Shown: positions 63,045 through 64,000 of the stretch, one piece after another
Layout of the letters: each line of letters starts with the position of its first letter
Position numbering within the stretch: position 1 is the first letter of the stretch
Assembly (NCBI RefSeq): GCF_031202265.1
Contig: NZ_CP100604.1
Coordinates: 1,364,001-1,428,000, forward strand
Reading direction: 5' to 3'
DNA from: Bradyrhizobium sp. Ash2021
GTDB taxonomy: Bacteria; Pseudomonadota; Alphaproteobacteria; Rhizobiales; Xanthobacteraceae
Length of the DNA: 64,000 nt
The notes under the pieces: model-generated
Told to the model about the DNA's origin: nothing
The model's database searches: none
What the model saw: the letters and a program-made list of their open reading frames with translations, nothing else
Made by a program: the position numbers and the translations under genes

Positions 63045-63129
63045 TGGTGCCCCTGGCCGGAATCGAACCAGCACTCCTTGCGGAACTCGATTTTGAGTCG
63101 AGCGCGTCTACCAGTTCCGCCACAGGGGC
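63045..63129 (-). tRNA. tRNA-Leu (anticodon CAA)
   Basis: 85 nt including encoded CCA. Acceptor stem GCCCCTG with CAGGGGC; D-arm GGCGGAACTGGTAGACGC; anticodon stem CTCGA-CTCAAAA-TCGAG gives anticodon CAA, reading UUG; a long variable arm; T-loop GGTTCGATTCC. The long variable arm confirms class II. Its 3' end faces the island to the left, the usual attachment target. Confidence 0.95.
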
Positions 63130-63282
63130 CTTCGGAGGCTTGCCTTGGGGGCCGGCATCGCGAAGCGGGCGGAATATAGCGGGCGGCTTGCCCGGGTCAA
63201 CCCGCGCGGAAGTGATTGTCCCGTGCCTCGACAGGTTCATGCCCAGGGGATACGACGCGCCTTTACAGGCAGGAGATTGACC

Positions 63283-63819
63283 GTGACACGCGCCACCGCA
63301 CACCCGCCGCACGCCGGCAAGTCAGCCAATCCCGCGCTGACCGCGGCGCTGGCCGTGGCGATCATTGCGGCGGTGACGCTGGCGGGCGCCTGGTTCTTCC
63401 AGCTGGTGCTGGATATCCGCCCCTGTCCGCTCTGCCTCGAACAGCGCTACGCCTATTATCTCGCGGTGCCGCTGGGTGCGCTGGTCGCGTTCGCGGCCAT
63501 GAAGGGCGCCCCGCGTCCGGTGCTGCTGGCGGGGCTCGCCATTCTCGCGCTAGCTGCCCTCGGTAACGCCTGGCTTGGCACCTACCATGCCGGCGTCGAA
63601 TGGGGGCTTTGGCAGGGGCCGACCGATTGCACCGGCCCGGTCGGCAATCTCGGCAGCGCCGGCAATCTGCTGGAGCGGCTCGACAGCGTCAAAGTGATCC
63701 GCTGCGACGAGGTGCAATGGCGCTTCCTCGGCCTGTCGCTGGCCGGCTACAATGTGCTGATCTCGCTATTGATGGCCGTGATCGCGGCGTGGGGCCTGGT
63801 CAGGACATCCAGACGTTGA
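63283..63819 (+). CDS. dsbB: Disulfide bond formation protein B
   Basis: 178 residues with four membrane helices. The first periplasmic loop carries CPLC (Cys48, Cys51) in DIRPCPLCLEQRYAYY, and the second has Cys116 (GPTDCTG) and Cys141 (VIRCDEVQW). DsbB reoxidises DsbA and passes electrons to quinone. The GTG start at 63283 is chosen because AGGAGA precedes it; the frame is open further upstream through the tRNA region. Confidence 0.9.
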   Translation: MTRATAHPPHAGKSANPALTAALAVAIIAAVTLAGAWFFQLVLDIRPCPLCLEQRYAYYLAVPLGALVAFAAMKGAPRPVLLAGLAILALAALGNAWLGTYHAGVEWGLWQGPTDCTGPVGNLGSAGNLLERLDSVKVIRCDEVQWRFLGLSLAGYNVLISLLMAVIAAWGLVRTSRR

Positions 63820-63823
63820 TCCC

Positions 63824-63920
63824 TCATGGTGAGGAGGCGCTTGCGCCGTCTCGAACCATGAGGCCCCGATGCGGCCATCCTTCGAGACGCGCGCTTTGCG
63901 CGCTCCTCAGGTTGAGGTTC
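63824..63920. repeat. Palindromic repeat of the CCTCATGGTGAGGAG type
   Basis: ccctcatggtgaggaggcgcttgcgccgtctcgaaccatgagg, then cgagacgcgcgctttgcgcgctcctcaggttgagg. Internal inverted pairs cctcatggt/accatgagg and ggcgc/gcgcc. It lies between dsbB and the convergent partial gene. Confidence 0.75.
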
Positions 63921-63925
63921 AGAGC

Positions 63926-64000
63926 TTAATCGTCGACGTCATCCTGCGGCCGTCCGAACAGATGGATGATGCCGGGCGTGGTGATGGTGACGAACACGAA
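63926..64000 (-). CDS. C-terminal end of an unidentified gene (cut by window edge)
   Basis: The last 24 codons before stop TAA at 63926-63928 read FVFVTITTPGIIHLFGRPQD plus DVDD. The hydrophobic start suggests a final membrane helix followed by a short acidic tail. Not enough sequence to name it. Confidence 0.5.
   Translation of the reverse strand, partial: FVFVTITTPGIIHLFGRPQDDVDD

Overview
The window looks like a chromosome segment of an alphaproteobacterium of the Bradyrhizobium type. This rests on the high GC content, an NdvA/ChvA-type glucan exporter, two nitronate monooxygenase paralogues, many small Tyr/Gly-rich or Ala-rich secreted proteins, and several kinds of long palindromic intergenic repeat that I associate with Bradyrhizobium. 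The genus is an inference; no rRNA is present.

Positions 1 to about 27.5 kb are ordinary chromosomal backbone: a peroxiredoxin (cut by the window edge), a FadD-type acyl-CoA ligase, a D,D-carboxypeptidase, the NdvA-like exporter, an orphan SsuA-like binding protein, a HisE-like pyrophosphatase, a YqaA/DedA membrane protein, two nitronate monooxygenases, uracil phosphoribosyltransferase, a thioesterase, an ArsR-SRPBCC regulator with a DHFR-like partner, a second acyl-CoA synthetase, a monoheme CxxCH protein and aspartate ammonia-lyase. A complete IS3-family element (IS407-like, 1272 bp, 4-bp target duplication) lies beyond aspA. Next to it is a two-barrel outer-membrane protein gene broken by a frameshift and a nonsense codon. 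An AraC regulator is divergent from an intact Omp25-like gene.

From about 27.6 to 63.0 kb is mosaic accessory DNA bounded by a tyrosine integrase on the left (27.8 kb) and a tRNA-Leu(CAA) gene on the right (63.05 kb) with a second, disabled integrase beside it. The left half holds pieces of a phage-like element: a P27-type small terminase, a family A DNA polymerase operon and a collagen-like structural protein, but no portal, capsid, tail or large terminase. Mixed in are a stand-alone M41 (FtsH-type) peptidase without an ATPase domain, a small K+ channel, a Rap1a/Tai-like immunity protein, and a cluster of damaged defence-type genes (DUF262-HNH, a nuclease/NTPase N-terminus, an AAA_13 ATPase lacking its C-terminal motifs). 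An amidase is split by an IS701-family element whose removal restores the frame. A 54-residue peptide with a double-glycine leader lies near 47 kb.

The right half (47.4 to 61.3 kb) is metabolic cargo: an AtoE-like short-chain fatty acid transporter, an alpha/beta hydrolase, acetyltransferases, and a tight cluster controlled by a divergent FCD/GntR regulator. That cluster has a crotonyl-CoA carboxylase/reductase-like enzyme, a periplasmic binding protein, an MFS transporter, an enoyl-CoA hydratase and a CoA ligase, which together suggest uptake, CoA activation and reductive or beta-oxidation-type breakdown of an organic acid. Backbone resumes after the tRNA with dsbB and the 3' end of an unidentified gene.
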